Assembly: GCF_000964225.1 (NCBI RefSeq)
Contig: NZ_BAMZ01000014.1
Span: 1 to 64,000, forward strand
Direction: 5' to 3'
DNA from: Acetobacter syzygii
GTDB taxonomy: Bacteria > Pseudomonadota > Alphaproteobacteria > Acetobacterales > Acetobacteraceae
Length of the DNA stretch: 64,000 nucleotides
Within the stretch, counting starts at the first letter, position 1. Each line of letters begins with the position of its first letter. Below are positions 54,255 to 64,000 of the stretch, in pieces. The translations under genes were made by a program, and so were the position numbers. Below the pieces are notes generated by a model. It was not told where the DNA came from, ran no database searches, and saw nothing but the letters and a program-made list of their open reading frames with translations.

Positions 54255-54719
54255 TCATAATCCCAGCTCCGTCAGACCAGGATGCTCGTCCGGCCTACGG
54301 CCTTTAGGCCAATGGAACAACCGCTCCCCTTCCGTAATCTTCAGGTCATTGATTGAGGCATGGCGCATACGCATCAGTCCGGCCAGGTCAAATTCCCAGT
54401 TTTCATTGCCGTACGAGCGAAACCACTGACCACGCACATTTTGCCATTCATATGCAAACCTAACAGCAATGCGGTTTGCATCCCACGCCCAGACTTCTTT
54501 AATCAACCGGTAGTCCAGCTCCTTGGTCCATTTTTGAGCTAAAAACGCAATAATTTCTGCCCGTCCACGCACAAAATCCGTTCGGTTACGCCAAACGCTG
54601 TCTGGAGTGTACGCCAGAGCAACCTGCTCTGGCTGTTGCGTATTCCAGGCATCCTCCGCCAGCCGTACCTTCAGGCTTGCTGTGGCTTCATCAAATGGAG
54701 GGAAAGGTGGACGGGGCAT
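54255..54719 (-). CDS. Nuclear transport factor 2-like protein (DUF1348)
   Basis: 154-residue SnoaL/NTF2-fold protein of family DUF1348. Characteristic sequences are [50 protein letters not shown], and [25 protein letters not shown]. The cone-shaped fold usually binds small hydrophobic ligands; no activity is established for this subfamily. It lies 12 bases after the DUF333 lipoprotein gene in the same direction. Confidence 0.88.
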   Translation of the reverse strand: MPRPPFPPFDEATASLKVRLAEDAWNTQQPEQVALAYTPDSVWRNRTDFVRGRAEIIAFLAQKWTKELDYRLIKEVWAWDANRIAVRFAYEWQNVRGQWFRSYGNENWEFDLAGLMRMRHASINDLKITEGERLFHWPKGRRPDEHPGLTELGL

Positions 54720-54731
54720 ACGCTCATTCCA

Positions 54732-55022
54732 TTATCTGGCTGAACCATTATCCGGGCGCGGGTTATCCTGCCGGAACAAGGTCCATTCCTCAATCACCCG
54801 GCCATCTGGCAAATGGCAATATCCTACCTGCCCTTTGTCCGTTGTTTCCATTTTCAGCTCGCCACCCTTTTTAACGCACCAGAGCGAAGCCGGGTTAGGC
54901 ATACGCAACAATCCAACACCCCGACCAGACCGTTCCTGCGGATGGTGGTCACATCCGGCCAGTGCGCCAACGGCAGCCATGGCTACCACAATCCCTGTAA
55001 TCCGGCTTTTTTTGATCATCAT
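54732..55022 (-). CDS. DUF333-family lipoprotein
   Basis: About 96-residue predicted lipoprotein: signal IVVAMAAVGALAGC with a lipobox ending at Cys, then a DUF333 domain (NPASLWCVKKGGELKMETT...YCHLPDGRVIEEWTLFR), a small family annotated in E. coli as putative hemolysin YoaF/YhcN-like without proven function. AAGG precedes the ATG at 55022, which I prefer over the GTG at 55028. Likely in the outer membrane or periplasm. Confidence 0.82.
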   Translation of the reverse strand: MMIKKSRITGIVVAMAAVGALAGCDHHPQERSGRGVGLLRMPNPASLWCVKKGGELKMETTDKGQVGYCHLPDGRVIEEWTLFRQDNPRPDNGSAR

Positions 55023-55205
55023 AACCACCTTTAATTGCGTGTTGAGTTAAGCTTACACCAGTATTCAAACACTTTTTACACGTTGTGAAGGCAGTGCGTG
55101 CAAACCCCACTTCCTTCTGCTCCTGCTAAAAACTGGCTTTGGTTGTGCAAACACGATATGCTGCGCTGTTCTTCCCTCTAGCATATCTGGTTCGGTTTAC
55201 ATTCC

Positions 55206-56204
55206 ATGCCTGATGGTTCGCCCTCTTTTTCCCGCCCTGCTTCTCCCTCCCTGAATATCCGCCATGACTGGAACGTGGCTGAAGTACAGGCGTTGCTTGA
55301 CCTGCCATTCCCGGAATTGATGTTTCAGGCGCAGGCCATTCATCGCGCAACATTTGATCCGACCGAAATTCAGATATCCACCCTTCTGTCGATCAAAACA
55401 GGTGGCTGCCCGGAGGATTGCGCATACTGCCCGCAGAGTGCTCTGCATGAAGATGGCGTAAAAGCTGAAAAGCTTATGGCGATTGAAAAAGTCCTGACCG
55501 AAGCAAAAAAAGCCAAAGCCGCAGGGGCCAGCCGTTTTTGCATGGGTGCTGCATGGCGCTCCCCCAAAGAGCGGGATATGGAGACGGTCTGCGCCATGAT
55601 TGAAGGCGTAAAAGAACTGGGGATGGAAACCTGCGTAACTCTTGGAATGCTGGACGATGCGCAGGCCCATCGGCTCAAACAGGCCGGTCTGGATTATTAT
55701 AACCACAACATAGACACATCCCCCGAATATTACGGAGAGATCATTACCACCCGCACGTATCAGGAAAGACTGGATACACTCTCCAACGTAAGGGATGCAG
55801 GCATTAACGTCTGTTGCGGTGGCATTGTTGGGATGGGAGAGAGCGAAACAGACCGCGCAGGGCTGATTACGGCGTTAGCCAACATGCCAACACACCCTGA
55901 AAGCGTGCCAATTAACCTGCTTGTCCGCGTGGAGGGGACACCTCTTGCCAAAGCAGATGAAGTGCGGCCGCTGGATTTTGTACGCATGATTGCCGCCGCC
56001 CGGATTACCATGCCAAAAAGCCGCGTAAGACTTGCAGCCGGGCGTGAGAATATGAATGATGAAACACAGACATTGTGCTTTCTGGCCGGTGCAAACTCCA
56101 TTTTCTATGGTGAGCGGTTGTTGACCACACCCAACCCTCAGGCTCAGAGAGACCGGGCTTTACTGGATAATCTGGGTATGCATACGACCGGGATCGGCCT
56201 GTAA
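55206..56204 (+). CDS. bioB: Biotin synthase
   Basis: Radical-SAM enzyme inserting sulfur into dethiobiotin. 332 residues: radical-SAM cysteines in [39 protein letters not shown], and [14 protein letters not shown] with the Arg ligand of the [2Fe-2S] cluster. It is not in a bio operon here; queE follows eight bases downstream, so it shares a transcript with the queuosine genes, which also begin with a radical-SAM enzyme. Confidence 0.97.
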   Translation: MPDGSPSFSRPASPSLNIRHDWNVAEVQALLDLPFPELMFQAQAIHRATFDPTEIQISTLLSIKTGGCPEDCAYCPQSALHEDGVKAEKLMAIEKVLTEAKKAKAAGASRFCMGAAWRSPKERDMETVCAMIEGVKELGMETCVTLGMLDDAQAHRLKQAGLDYYNHNIDTSPEYYGEIITTRTYQERLDTLSNVRDAGINVCCGGIVGMGESETDRAGLITALANMPTHPESVPINLLVRVEGTPLAKADEVRPLDFVRMIAAARITMPKSRVRLAAGRENMNDETQTLCFLAGANSIFYGERLLTTPNPQAQRDRALLDNLGMHTTGIGL

Positions 56205-56212
56205 GATTTTAC

Positions 56213-56857
56213 ATGGTGTACTCCGTAAAAGAAATTTTCATCACCCTGCAGGGCGAAGGCGGGCAGGCAGGGCATGTTGCCGTGTTCTGCCGCTTTACCG
56301 GCTGTAACCTGTGGTCTGGCCGGGAAGAAGATAGAGCACAAGCACAGTGCCAGTTTTGCGATACTGACTTTATTGGCACTGACGGCACCAATGGTGGCCG
56401 CTTCCATACGGCAGCAGAACTGGCTGATCGCATTGCGGGGTTCTGGCCCGAACAACCAGCGAACAGCCCTGCCCGCCGTCTGGTCGTGTTTACCGGTGGG
56501 GAGCCACTCCTCCAGCTGGACGCCCCCTTAATTGCCGCCATGCATGAGAGAGACTTTTTTATCGCGGTGGAAAGCAACGGTACCTTATCCGCCCCTGCGG
56601 GCATTGACTGGTTGTGCATCAGCCCCAAGGCTGGCGCACCTCTTGTGCAAACCAGCGGTACTGAACTCAAACTGGTGTACCCTCAGGCAGAGCTGGATCC
56701 AGCTGATGTTGCGGGATTGGATTTTGCGCACTTCTGGCTCCAGCCCATGGATGGACCAGAACAGGCTGCCAATACGCAGGCGGCCATAGCTTATTGCCTA
56801 CAAAACCCACAATGGGCCCTTTCCCTCCAAACCCACAAGCTGACGGGAATACCCTGA
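56213..56857 (+). CDS. queE: 7-Carboxy-7-deazaguanine synthase
   Basis: Radical-SAM enzyme of queuosine and 7-deazapurine synthesis. 214 residues. SYS-like N-terminus [18 protein letters not shown], cluster cysteines CRFTGCNLW...CQFCDTD (the wide-spaced QueE form), [14 protein letters not shown], and [20 protein letters not shown]. It is followed by queC after two bases, and bioB precedes it. Confidence 0.95.
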   Translation: MVYSVKEIFITLQGEGGQAGHVAVFCRFTGCNLWSGREEDRAQAQCQFCDTDFIGTDGTNGGRFHTAAELADRIAGFWPEQPANSPARRLVVFTGGEPLLQLDAPLIAAMHERDFFIAVESNGTLSAPAGIDWLCISPKAGAPLVQTSGTELKLVYPQAELDPADVAGLDFAHFWLQPMDGPEQAANTQAAIAYCLQNPQWALSLQTHKLTGIP

Positions 56858-56859
56858 CC

Positions 56860-57588
56860 ATGCCCCTGTCCTCCAAGGAACAGACCGAATCCGCTCTTGT
56901 GCTTTTTTCTGGCGGGCAGGATTCTGCAACATGTCTTGCATGGGCTTTATCCCGTTTTGGCCATGTGGAAACAGTAGGGTTTGATTATGGTCAGCGACAT
57001 GCCATTGAACTGGAATGCCGCCAGAGCATACGGGATGGGCTAAGTGCCCTAAACCCTGCGTGGAAAAAGCGATTAGGTCCTGACCACACCTTACCTTTAC
57101 ATGCCTTAAACGATATTTCCGATACGGCGTTAACCCGCAACGCGGAAATTGCCATGACCCAGAGCGGTCTACCCAATACTTTTGTGCCTGGCCGTAATCT
57201 TATTTTTTTAACGTTTTCCGCCGCACTTGCTGCACGCAGAAGCATACGCCACATTGTGACCGGTGTGTGCGAAACGGACTATTCCGGTTATCCCGATTGC
57301 CGGGACGATACCATAAAAGCCCTACAGGTTGCTCTTAATCTGGGCATGGACAGCCGTTATGTCCTCCACACCCCGCTCATGTGGCTCGACAAGGCTGAGA
57401 CATGGACACTCTCGGAAGAACTCGGGGGCGCTCCGCTGGTTACGCTCATCAACCACGAGAGCCACACCTGTTATATGGGGGAACGCAACCAGCGCCATCC
57501 ATGGGGATATGGTTGTGGCACCTGCCCTGCCTGCCAACTCCGGCGCGCCGGATGGGAAGCCTACAAAGCTGAAGACCAACATGCCTGA
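56860..57588 (+). CDS. queC: 7-Cyano-7-deazaguanine synthase
   Basis: ATP-dependent synthesis of preQ0. 242 residues: PP-loop [50 protein letters not shown], and the zinc cysteines of CYMGERN...[10 protein letters not shown]. The frame is open from 56794, but the ATG at 56860 starts at the conserved N-terminus. It overlaps queD by eight bases. Confidence 0.95.
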   Translation: MPLSSKEQTESALVLFSGGQDSATCLAWALSRFGHVETVGFDYGQRHAIELECRQSIRDGLSALNPAWKKRLGPDHTLPLHALNDISDTALTRNAEIAMTQSGLPNTFVPGRNLIFLTFSAALAARRSIRHIVTGVCETDYSGYPDCRDDTIKALQVALNLGMDSRYVLHTPLMWLDKAETWTLSEELGGAPLVTLINHESHTCYMGERNQRHPWGYGCGTCPACQLRRAGWEAYKAEDQHA

Positions 57589-58105
57589 CCTTGTTTTTAC
57601 CCGCCGCTTTTCCATGGGACACCGCCTGATCCACGGTGCCAGCGAAAGCTGTGCCCTGCCCCATGGACACAACGAATTTGTAACCGTGCGCCTCAAACCC
57701 ACTCACCCCACCCGGCTGGATGGGCGGGGAAACATGCCTGTTTCTTTTCAGGCCGCAAAGCAAACCTGGCACCGCTTTGTGGATGAAAGACTGGACCACG
57801 CCCTGCAACTTGCGGCGGATGACCCTCTGCTCACATGGTTTAAAACCCATGAACCCGCACGCGCTGCCCGCATTGTGGTTACCCCCGGCGACCCGACAAC
57901 CGAGCTGATGACATGCCTGCTTATGGCCAAGCTCAACGCATTCCTGTTGGCCGAAGGCGGGGTTTTACACTGCACCGAACTGAGTATTCAGGAAACTCCG
58001 ACCAATACAGTCAGTTTTGATGGCAACCCGGCTGACTTTATTCCCCACAGCACCACCGGCCAGACAAGCTGGTGGAACCGGGCAGATATGAGTATCGCCG
58101 ACTAA
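57581..58105 (+). CDS. queD: 6-Carboxytetrahydropterin synthase QueD-like
   Basis: Second step of preQ0 synthesis, from 7,8-dihydroneopterin triphosphate. 174 residues of the PTPS/QueD family: [31 protein letters not shown] gives the catalytic Cys and zinc His residues (MGHR, HGHN). It is longer than E. coli QueD (about 120), matching the alphaproteobacterial form. The ATG at 57581 overlaps queC; the frame upstream is open but not coding. GTP cyclohydrolase folE is not in the window. Confidence 0.9.
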   Translation: MPDLVFTRRFSMGHRLIHGASESCALPHGHNEFVTVRLKPTHPTRLDGRGNMPVSFQAAKQTWHRFVDERLDHALQLAADDPLLTWFKTHEPARAARIVVTPGDPTTELMTCLLMAKLNAFLLAEGGVLHCTELSIQETPTNTVSFDGNPADFIPHSTTGQTSWWNRADMSIAD

Positions 58106-58117
58106 GCCCGACCAAAG

Positions 58118-58156
58118 CTCCCTCTTTCCTATATTGGACCTATAGAAAAGAGGGAG
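58118..58156. terminator. 16-bp hairpin between queD and mqo
   Basis: CTCCCTCTTTCCTATA (58118-58133) pairs with the sequence at 58141-58156 with a single mismatch and a 7-base loop. It lies between convergent queD and mqo, so it probably ends both transcripts. The flanking T-runs are modest. Confidence 0.75.
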
Positions 58157-58165
58157 ATAGAAAAC

Positions 58166-59662
58166 TTACTGCTTCAAACCCAGAACCTGTGTTGTTTTAT
58201 CAAAAATTTCTTCACATAGATCTGGATTACGGGCGAGCTTTTGCCCAAAGGACGGAATAATCTGGCGTAGTTTTTCGATCCACTGCGGCATTTTATCGGG
58301 GAAGCATTTTTCCAGCACTGTCAGCATAATCGGGGCAGCCGTAGAAGCACCCGGAGATGCACCCAGCAGAGCAGCAACAGAACCATCCTGGCTGGCAATA
58401 ACCTCTGTACCAAACTGCAAAACACCACCTTTGGCAGCATCTTTTTTAATAATCTGTACCCGCTGGCCAGCAACAACCAGCTCCCAATCCTTGGCCTGAG
58501 CGTTGGGAATAAAATCCTGCAAGGCTTTAATACGGTCATTCTGGGACTGCATAACCTGCTCGATCAGGTATTTGGTCAAAGCCCAGTTATCCCGAGCAAC
58601 AGCCAGCATGGGGCCAATATTATCTGCCCGCACAGACATCGGCAGGTCCATAAGAGAACCCTGCTTTAAAAAGCGCGTGGAAAAACCGGCATAAGGGCCA
58701 AACAACAGAGCCGGGTTACCATCGATCATACGCGTATCAAGGTGCGGTACAGACATGGGCGGCGCACCAACAGACGCCTTGCCATAAATTTTAGCATGGT
58801 GCTGCGCAATCAAATCCGGATTGGTGCAGCGCAGGAATTGCCCGCTCACAGGAAAACCGCCAATACCACGGGCTTCGGGTATGCCTGTTTTTTGTAGCAG
58901 GGAAAGCGCACCACCGCCACTACCAATAAAGACAAACCGCGCCTTGACCTCGCGCTGCGTATTCTGTCGCAGATCACGAATCTTCAGTTTCCAGCCGTCT
59001 GTGCCATTTCTGGTAATATCGCTTACTTCATGCTGCGTGTGCAAAGTACAGCCCGAAGTGCTGGCAAGATAAGTAAAGAGCAGTCTGGTTAGCGCACCAA
59101 AGTTAACATCTGTCCCTTTCAGGCTACGGGTCAGAGCCAGCTTTTGCCCGGCCGGGCGGTCACGCATGATCAACGGAGCCCACTGCGTAATCTGCGCCGT
59201 ATCTTCCGTATATTCCATGCCAGAAAACAACGGATGCTGCGCAAGAGCCTCGTAGCGTTTACGCAGGAACGCCACATTATTGTCCCCCCACACAAAGCTC
59301 ATGTGCGGAACGGGTGTTAAAAAGTTTTTAGCCGAAGCAATAATCTGCTTTTCAACCAGATAGGACCAGAACTGGCGAGAAATCTGGAACTGTTCGTTCA
59401 CCCCGACAGCCTTGGTAATATCTACCGTACCATCTGCCCCCTGCGGGGTGTAGTTCAGTTCACACAGTGCAGAATGCCCGGTGCCTGCATTATTCCACGC
59501 ATTGGAACTTTCTTCCGCAACGCTACCCAGACGTTCAAAAACGCTAATACTCCAGTCCGGCTGGAGCTGACGCAGGAATGTCCCTAGCGTTGCGCTCATG
59601 ACGCCGCCACCAATCAGGACAACATCAACGGAAGAAGCGGTATCGGTCGTGGTGGAACTCAT
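58166..59662 (-). CDS. mqo: Malate:quinone oxidoreductase
   Basis: Membrane-associated FAD enzyme oxidising malate to oxaloacetate and passing electrons to ubiquinone. 498 residues: FAD motif VVLIGGGVMSATLGTFLRQL, ERLGSVAEESSNAWNNAGTGHSALCELNYTP, FVFIGSGGGALSLLQKTGIPEARG and GASPGASTAAPIMLTVLEKCF. The frame opens at 59722; the ATG at 59662 has GGAG seven bases upstream. Acetic acid bacteria commonly use Mqo in their respiratory chain. Confidence 0.96.
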   Translation of the reverse strand: MSSTTTDTASSVDVVLIGGGVMSATLGTFLRQLQPDWSISVFERLGSVAEESSNAWNNAGTGHSALCELNYTPQGADGTVDITKAVGVNEQFQISRQFWSYLVEKQIIASAKNFLTPVPHMSFVWGDNNVAFLRKRYEALAQHPLFSGMEYTEDTAQITQWAPLIMRDRPAGQKLALTRSLKGTDVNFGALTRLLFTYLASTSGCTLHTQHEVSDITRNGTDGWKLKIRDLRQNTQREVKARFVFIGSGGGALSLLQKTGIPEARGIGGFPVSGQFLRCTNPDLIAQHHAKIYGKASVGAPPMSVPHLDTRMIDGNPALLFGPYAGFSTRFLKQGSLMDLPMSVRADNIGPMLAVARDNWALTKYLIEQVMQSQNDRIKALQDFIPNAQAKDWELVVAGQRVQIIKKDAAKGGVLQFGTEVIASQDGSVAALLGASPGASTAAPIMLTVLEKCFPDKMPQWIEKLRQIIPSFGQKLARNPDLCEEIFDKTTQVLGLKQ

Positions 59663-59940
59663 TATGGTCTCCGCGTTGTCAGCCTCGCCCGCCGCCGCGT
59701 CTGCGCATGGAAACGGGGCCAAAGAATAGCCGGAATGCTCCCTCTCCTGCCTCCTTGCAAGGCTTTACAGAGCGTTCACGGCCATATTGTTCAATGTAGT
59801 ATAGACACACTCTGCTCAAAACGCCTTTTCATCTCTGCGAGAGCAGCAGCCATGAATGAACTTTACCAGCCACATCAGCGTTCAGCCCACACGATGCCTG
59901 ACAAGCCCCGTTCAGGCGAACAGGAACGGATACATTGAAC
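59663..59940. other. Divergent intergenic region mqo / osmC-like
   Basis: 278 bases that must hold both promoters. A 28-codon ORF (59851-59938) ends just before the osmC-like start but has only a poor ribosome site, so I do not call it. No other structure seen. Confidence 0.5.
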
Positions 59941-60375
59941 ATGAGCAGTATTGTCAAACACGGCAGCGCACATTGGGAAGGAGCAATCAAAACCGGTAAA
60001 GGCACTGTTTCTACCCAGAGCGGCGCGCTCGACAGGCAGCCTTACGGTTTTAATACCCGCTTTGAAGGACAGCCCGGCACAAATCCTGAGGAACTGCTTG
60101 GAGCAGCCCACGCGGCCTGCTTTTCCATGGCTCTATCGCTTATTTTAGGGAATGCGGGTCTGACCGCCACATCCATTGACACGCAGGCTGACGTAACCCT
60201 GAGCAAGACTGATGCCGGTTTTGAAATTGCGTCTGTTGCCCTTACCCTGAAGGCCAACATCCCCGGAGCAACGCAAGAGCAGTTCCTTGAGCTTGCCAAT
60301 CAGGCCAAGGAAGGTTGCCCTGTTTCCAAACTATTCAGGGCAACCATTACACTTGATGCAACCTTAATCGCCTAA
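59941..60375 (+). CDS. OsmC family peroxiredoxin
   Basis: 144-residue OsmC/Ohr-fold protein that reduces organic hydroperoxides with two cysteines. They are seen in GAAHAACFSMALSLIL and AKEGCPVSKLF. N-terminal SAHWEGAIKTGKGTVSTQSGAL fits the OsmC branch rather than Ohr. An in-frame TTG at 59935 precedes the ATG. It is divergent from mqo and convergent with aroC, as a single gene. Confidence 0.93.
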   Translation: MSSIVKHGSAHWEGAIKTGKGTVSTQSGALDRQPYGFNTRFEGQPGTNPEELLGAAHAACFSMALSLILGNAGLTATSIDTQADVTLSKTDAGFEIASVALTLKANIPGATQEQFLELANQAKEGCPVSKLFRATITLDATLIA

Positions 60376-60380
60376 AAGCG

Positions 60381-61454
60381 TCAGGCACCAACCTGAGCAC
60401 GGTGCCGTAACAGATGGTCTGCCAGCACGCAGGCCATCATGGCCTCCCCAACAGGAACAGCACGGATACCCACGCAGGGATCATGCCGCCCTTTGGTTAT
60501 AACCTGTGTTTCCACCCCATCCTTGGTAATAGACGGCACAGGAGTCAGCATTGAGCTGGTCGGTTTAACCGCAAAGCGCGCCACAACAGGTTGCCCGCTG
60601 GAAATCCCCCCCAGCACACCGCCAGCATGGTTGGAACCAAACTCCAGAGCACCATTGCGCATAAAAAGCGCATCGGCATTCTCTGGCCCGGTCAGGGATG
60701 CTGAGGCAAAACCATCACCAATTTCTACCCCTTTTACGGCATTAATACTCATGAATGCAGCGGCAATATCCGCATCCAGCTTGCCATAAATGGGAGCACC
60801 AAGCCCTGCGGGCACCCCTTGGGCAACAACTTCAATCACCGCACCGATTGATGAACCATCCTTGCGAATAGCAGCCAGATACTCTGCCCAGTCATCCACT
60901 ACGGCTGCATCTGGGGAGAAAAATGGATTACGCTCCACCTCCGCCCAGTCCCAGCGTGTCCGGTCAATATCCTTGGCACCAAGCTGGACCAGTGCCCCAC
61001 GTACACAAACCCCGTCCCCCAGTACTTTACGGGCAACAGCCCCGGCAGCGACACGGCAGGCTGTCTCCCGCGCTGAGGAACGACCGCCCCCGCGGTAATC
61101 GCGAATGCCGTATTTAAGGTCATAAACAAGATCTGCATGACCGGGGCGATAGGTCTGGGCAATATTGCCATAATCGCGCGAGCGCTGGTCTGTGTTCTCA
61201 ATAATCAGCGAGATTGGCGTACCTGTTGTCTGCCCTTCGAATACGCCGGACAGAATGCGCACCTGATCAGGTTCCTGCCGCTGCGTTGTAAACGCGGACT
61301 GCCCAGGCCGCCTGCGGTCCAGAAAAGGCTGAATATCCGCCTCGCTCAACGGAATACGTGGGGGGCAGCCGTCAATAACGCAGCCGATCGCGGGGCCATG
61401 GCTTTCGCCCCACGTCGTAACCCGGAACATATGCCCGAAAGTATTGTAGGACAC
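60381..61454 (-). CDS. aroC: Chorismate synthase
   Basis: Last step of the shikimate pathway, needs reduced FMN. 357 residues: N-terminal [56 protein letters not shown], and [17 protein letters not shown] with late [17 protein letters not shown]. The start is a GTG at 61454, nine bases after fabI, so they form an operon; its product feeds pheA. Confidence 0.97.
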   Translation of the reverse strand: MSYNTFGHMFRVTTWGESHGPAIGCVIDGCPPRIPLSEADIQPFLDRRRPGQSAFTTQRQEPDQVRILSGVFEGQTTGTPISLIIENTDQRSRDYGNIAQTYRPGHADLVYDLKYGIRDYRGGGRSSARETACRVAAGAVARKVLGDGVCVRGALVQLGAKDIDRTRWDWAEVERNPFFSPDAAVVDDWAEYLAAIRKDGSSIGAVIEVVAQGVPAGLGAPIYGKLDADIAAAFMSINAVKGVEIGDGFASASLTGPENADALFMRNGALEFGSNHAGGVLGGISSGQPVVARFAVKPTSSMLTPVPSITKDGVETQVITKGRHDPCVGIRAVPVGEAMMACVLADHLLRHRAQVGA

Positions 61455-61462
61455 GGCGGTGC

Positions 61463-62302
61463 TTAGTCTCCAGCAACAGAAATATCGGGGGCAGTTGGGT
61501 TTTTCATACCAACCACATTGTATCCACAGTCAACATGATGCACCTCACCCGTTACACCAGAAGACAGGTCAGAGAGCATATAAAGCCCTGCTCCACCGAC
61601 TTCTTCCAACATCACATTCCGCTCAAGCGGTGCGTTATACTGGTTCCACTTCAGAATGTACCGGAAGTCACCAATTCCGCTGGCAGCCAATGTTTTGACC
61701 GGCCCGGCCGAAACAGCGTTGACACGGATACCGTCGGCCCCAAAATCTGCTGCCATATAACGTACGGAGGCTTCCAGTGCGGCCTTTGCAACACCCATAA
61801 CGTTATAATGGGGCATAACGCGCTCAGCCCCCAGATAGCTAAGGGTCAGTAATGAGCCGCCGTTTTTCATCAGACTGGCGGCACGGCGCGCCACAGCCGT
61901 AAAGGAATAGCACGAAATATCCAGCGCGGTCAGGAATGCATCCCGCGGCGTATCCACATAACGGCCACGCAGGAACTGTTTGTCCGCCCAGCCAATGGCA
62001 TGGACAACAAAGTCCAGTTCGCCCCATTCGCGTTCGATCGTGGCAAATGTTTCATCAATAGCGGCGTCATCTGTCACATCGCATGGCAAAACCAGCTTTG
62101 CACCAATGCTTTCCGCCAGAGGCTGTACGCGTTTGCCCAGCGCTTCGCCCTGATAGGTAAATGCCAGCTCGCCTCCCTGCGCGGCAACTGCGGATGCAAT
62201 GCCCCATGCGAGAGAACGGTCATTGGCAACACCCATCACCAGACCTTTTTTGCCCTTCATAAGCGTACCTTTTGTGGGCAGCTTGGCGTTGGGAGAAGAC
62301 AT
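61463..62302 (-). CDS. fabI: Enoyl-ACP reductase FabI
   Basis: NADH-dependent reductase of the last fatty-acid elongation step. 279 residues: [27 protein letters not shown] (cofactor), [13 protein letters not shown], and the catalytic Tyr-Lys in [18 protein letters not shown], then [17 protein letters not shown]. This is the triclosan target class. It overlaps no neighbour and is divergent from pdxH. Confidence 0.96.
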   Translation of the reverse strand: MSSPNAKLPTKGTLMKGKKGLVMGVANDRSLAWGIASAVAAQGGELAFTYQGEALGKRVQPLAESIGAKLVLPCDVTDDAAIDETFATIEREWGELDFVVHAIGWADKQFLRGRYVDTPRDAFLTALDISCYSFTAVARRAASLMKNGGSLLTLSYLGAERVMPHYNVMGVAKAALEASVRYMAADFGADGIRVNAVSAGPVKTLAASGIGDFRYILKWNQYNAPLERNVMLEEVGGAGLYMLSDLSSGVTGEVHHVDCGYNVVGMKNPTAPDISVAGD

Positions 62303-62492
62303 GCGGGAACCTCAACCTACTTGTTTCGGAAAAAATTCTGGGTTTTCTGTAGGGGTGGTCGCATACACCGGCGCGTGAAACAAGCCCAAAGACGCATGGA
62401 CATGCTTTAAACTCACATGCGGCAGGAGTATGGAATCACACAGGAAAGCCAGCAACGTTCCTTTCCATGACATTTAGACAAGAGTCCGAACC
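62303..62492. other. Divergent intergenic region fabI / pdxH
   Basis: 190 bases holding both promoters. A 15-codon ORF with AGGAG one base before its ATG (62432) is too close to be translated well, so I leave it out. Nothing else supported. Confidence 0.5.
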
Positions 62493-63131
62493 ATGCCGGA
62501 AACAGACACAGCCGCCGCCTCCTTTCCATCCACCGACCAGCCTCTGATCGATTTGAGAGCAGACCCGTTCACGCTTTTTGAAGCATGGATGCAGGAAGCC
62601 GAAAAAGCAGAACCCAACGACCCCAACGCCATGGTACTAGCAACAGCTAATGCAGAAGGACGACCATCAGCCCGGATTGTTCTGCTCAAAGGGTTCGACC
62701 GGCGCGGGTTCGTTTTTTACACCAATATGTTCAGCCGCAAAGGCCGGGAACTGGAAGCCAACCCCCATGCGGCCCTGCTCTTCCACTGGAAGAGCCTACG
62801 CCGCCAAATTCGAATCGAAGGGGACATCTTTCCCGTATCGGATGAAGAAGCCGATGCCTATTTTGCGAGTCGGAGCCGTATATCCCGCCTGGGTGCCATT
62901 GCCTCCAACCAGTCACGCCCCTTAGCTGATCGCGCCATTTTTGAAAAACGCCTGAAAGACGCGGAAGAAGAGTTTGGAGAAGGCCCCATTCCCCGACCAG
63001 AAAACTGGTCTGGCTACCGGGTAACGCCCCAACATTTTGAATTCTGGCAAGAACGCCCATATCGCCTGCATGATCGCGCCATATGGGAACGCCAAGGGAA
63101 CGAATGGGACGTAACACGGTTATATCCGTAA
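62493..63131 (+). CDS. pdxH: Pyridoxamine 5'-phosphate oxidase
   Basis: FMN enzyme forming pyridoxal phosphate. 212 residues: EPNDPNAMVLATANAEGRPSARIVLLKGFD, FVFYTNMFSRKGRELEANPHAALLFHWKSLRRQIRIEG, and the C-terminal PQHFEFWQERPYRLHDRAIWER plus WDVTRLYP, all diagnostic. It is divergent from fabI and followed 80 bases later by a universal stress protein. Confidence 0.97.
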   Translation: MPETDTAAASFPSTDQPLIDLRADPFTLFEAWMQEAEKAEPNDPNAMVLATANAEGRPSARIVLLKGFDRRGFVFYTNMFSRKGRELEANPHAALLFHWKSLRRQIRIEGDIFPVSDEEADAYFASRSRISRLGAIASNQSRPLADRAIFEKRLKDAEEEFGEGPIPRPENWSGYRVTPQHFEFWQERPYRLHDRAIWERQGNEWDVTRLYP

Positions 63132-63212
63132 GAACACACGCAGCATCATCCACCATCATTATGCGCGCTGCATCCACGGGCCGCACGCACTAAAGCATTA
63201 CAGGAGCAATAT

Positions 63213-64000
63213 ATGAAAGATGTCCGCAAAATACTGCTGCCCCTCCCCAGCACATCCAATGCGGAGGCAGCGCTGGTCCGTGGTGGCAACTTTGCCCGGC
63301 GCTTTGGCGCACATCTGGCCGTTCTGCATGTCCGCCCCGATGGCCGCGACATTGCCCCACTGGCAGGTGAAGGCATGTCTGGCGCCATGGTCGAAGACCT
63401 GATGCGTTCAGCTGACCATGAAAGCGCACGCCATGCCCACGATGTGCACGCCCTGTTCGAACGCTACGTTGCCGGCCAACCCGACATAAAAATTGTTCCG
63501 CTCCACAGTGTTTACCCTGAAGATGCTCCAAGCATCAGCTTTACCGTTGTTCGCGGTGCAGAAAGCGAGATTGTTCCTGCCCGGGCGCGCCTGTCGGACT
63601 TTACACTGGTGCCCCACCCGGATTCCGGGGATGAGGTCTCCTCCTCCGAGACTTTGCACGCCGTTCTGTTTGATAGCGGGCGGCCTGTTGTTATTGCCCC
63701 CCGCACCCCACCCGCAGGGCTGATCAAGCGCGTCTGTATTGGCTGGAATGGTACGGCTGAATCGTCATCAGCTTTACGTGGAGCACTGGCATGGGCACAA
63801 ACGGCTGAAGCCGTGCGGGTGCTCCACTGCGGCGATTATCAGCGTCGGGGGCCAAGTGCCAAAGATGTAGTGGAATATCTGGCGGCTCACAGCATCAAGG
63901 CGGATGCCGTTGAATTCCAGCCTGTTGATCGTGATGTTGGCAAGGGTCTGTTAGCAGCCTGCAAAGAGTTTGAAGCCGATATGCTGGCCATGGGCGCATA
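63213..64000 (+). CDS. Universal stress protein, UspA family (3' partial)
   Basis: Open frame from ATG 63213 (with CAGGAG before it) to the end of the window, at least 262 residues. It begins MKDVRKILLPLPSTSNAEAA, and a second Usp-like half starts at about residue 170 (LIKRVCIGWNGTAESSSALRGALAWAQTAE), giving a tandem UspA protein. Family members bind ATP or act in stress survival. The stop is outside the window. Confidence 0.88.
   Translation, partial: MKDVRKILLPLPSTSNAEAALVRGGNFARRFGAHLAVLHVRPDGRDIAPLAGEGMSGAMVEDLMRSADHESARHAHDVHALFERYVAGQPDIKIVPLHSVYPEDAPSISFTVVRGAESEIVPARARLSDFTLVPHPDSGDEVSSSETLHAVLFDSGRPVVIAPRTPPAGLIKRVCIGWNGTAESSSALRGALAWAQTAEAVRVLHCGDYQRRGPSAKDVVEYLAAHSIKADAVEFQPVDRDVGKGLLAACKEFEADMLAMGA

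Noticed and set aside
59851-59938. 28-codon ORF ending before the osmC-like gene
   Set aside because: Weak ribosome site and no recognisable sequence; unlike the ORF before the cold-shock gene it lacks clear coupling signals.
62432-62476. 15-codon ORF in front of pdxH
   Set aside because: The AGGAG is only one base from the ATG, too close for efficient initiation.
1-64000. Search for CRISPR arrays, insertion sequences, prophage genes, tRNA and rRNA genes
   Set aside because: No regularly spaced repeats, transposase-like frames, phage genes or tRNA-like T-loop sequences were found by reading.

Overview
The window is an ordinary, densely coded stretch of chromosome from an alphaproteobacterium, most likely an acetic acid bacterium (Acetobacteraceae, probably Acetobacter). 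I infer this from the moderate GC content, the small PurL with separate PurS and PurQ, the alphaproteobacterial gene neighbourhoods (PDH E2, Lpd, LipA, COQ10-like; KdsB, PheA, DapA, SmpB), the CysI cluster with DUF2849 and DUF934, and an Mqo-type malate dehydrogenase. The species cannot be fixed from sequence reading alone. I see no insertion sequence, prophage, CRISPR array, tRNA or rRNA.

Layout. 1-4.3 kb: end of the pyruvate dehydrogenase operon (pdhC, lpd), lipoate synthase and a COQ10-like START protein. 4.3-8.4 kb: small exported protein, pncC, pgpA, lytic transglycosylase lipoprotein, TerC-family membrane protein. 8.5-15.3 kb: purine operon purB, purC, purS, a periplasmic Rap1a-like protein, purQ, purL, then bolA and a CGFS glutaredoxin. 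15.3-25.5 kb: YraN, cardiolipin synthase, endonuclease/phosphatase, AI-2E transporter, mercaptopyruvate sulfurtransferase, metC, comM, serA, hisN, cytochrome c. 25.5-28.7 kb: kdsB, pheA, dapA, smpB, closed by a strong bidirectional terminator. 28.7-34.2 kb: double cold-shock-domain protein, LpxR-like lipid A deacylase, unknown protein, an OpuAC-like protein without signal peptide, a methyltransferase and a YdcF-like protein.

34.3-39 kb: fatty acid synthesis genes fabD, fabG, acpP, fabF and then mltG. 39-44.8 kb: SYLF protein, inositol-phosphatase family enzyme, and lipid A/LPS genes lpxL, lpxK and a fused DUF374-WaaA protein. 44.7-53.7 kb: a complete leftward sulfate assimilation block: cysH, cysD, cysNC, cysT, cysW, cysA, DUF2849, cysI, DUF934. 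It carries uptake, activation and reduction to sulfide but no sulfate-binding protein and no siroheme synthase gene. 53.7-54.25 kb is the longest gene-free stretch. 54.25-64 kb: DUF1348 and DUF333 proteins, bioB, queE-queC-queD, mqo, an OsmC protein, aroC, fabI, pdxH and the start of a universal stress protein.

No unmistakably new multi-gene system is visible. The best leads are small and structural. They are a 38-codon ORF with a strong ribosome site whose stop overlaps the TTG start of the cold-shock protein, a 21-codon leader ORF that contains a terminator ahead of purC, a periplasmic protein translationally embedded between purS and purQ, and the DUF374-WaaA fusion. Others are an orphan cytoplasmic OpuAC protein paired with a methyltransferase, and a near-identical 12-base box at the same distance upstream of both cys start regions.
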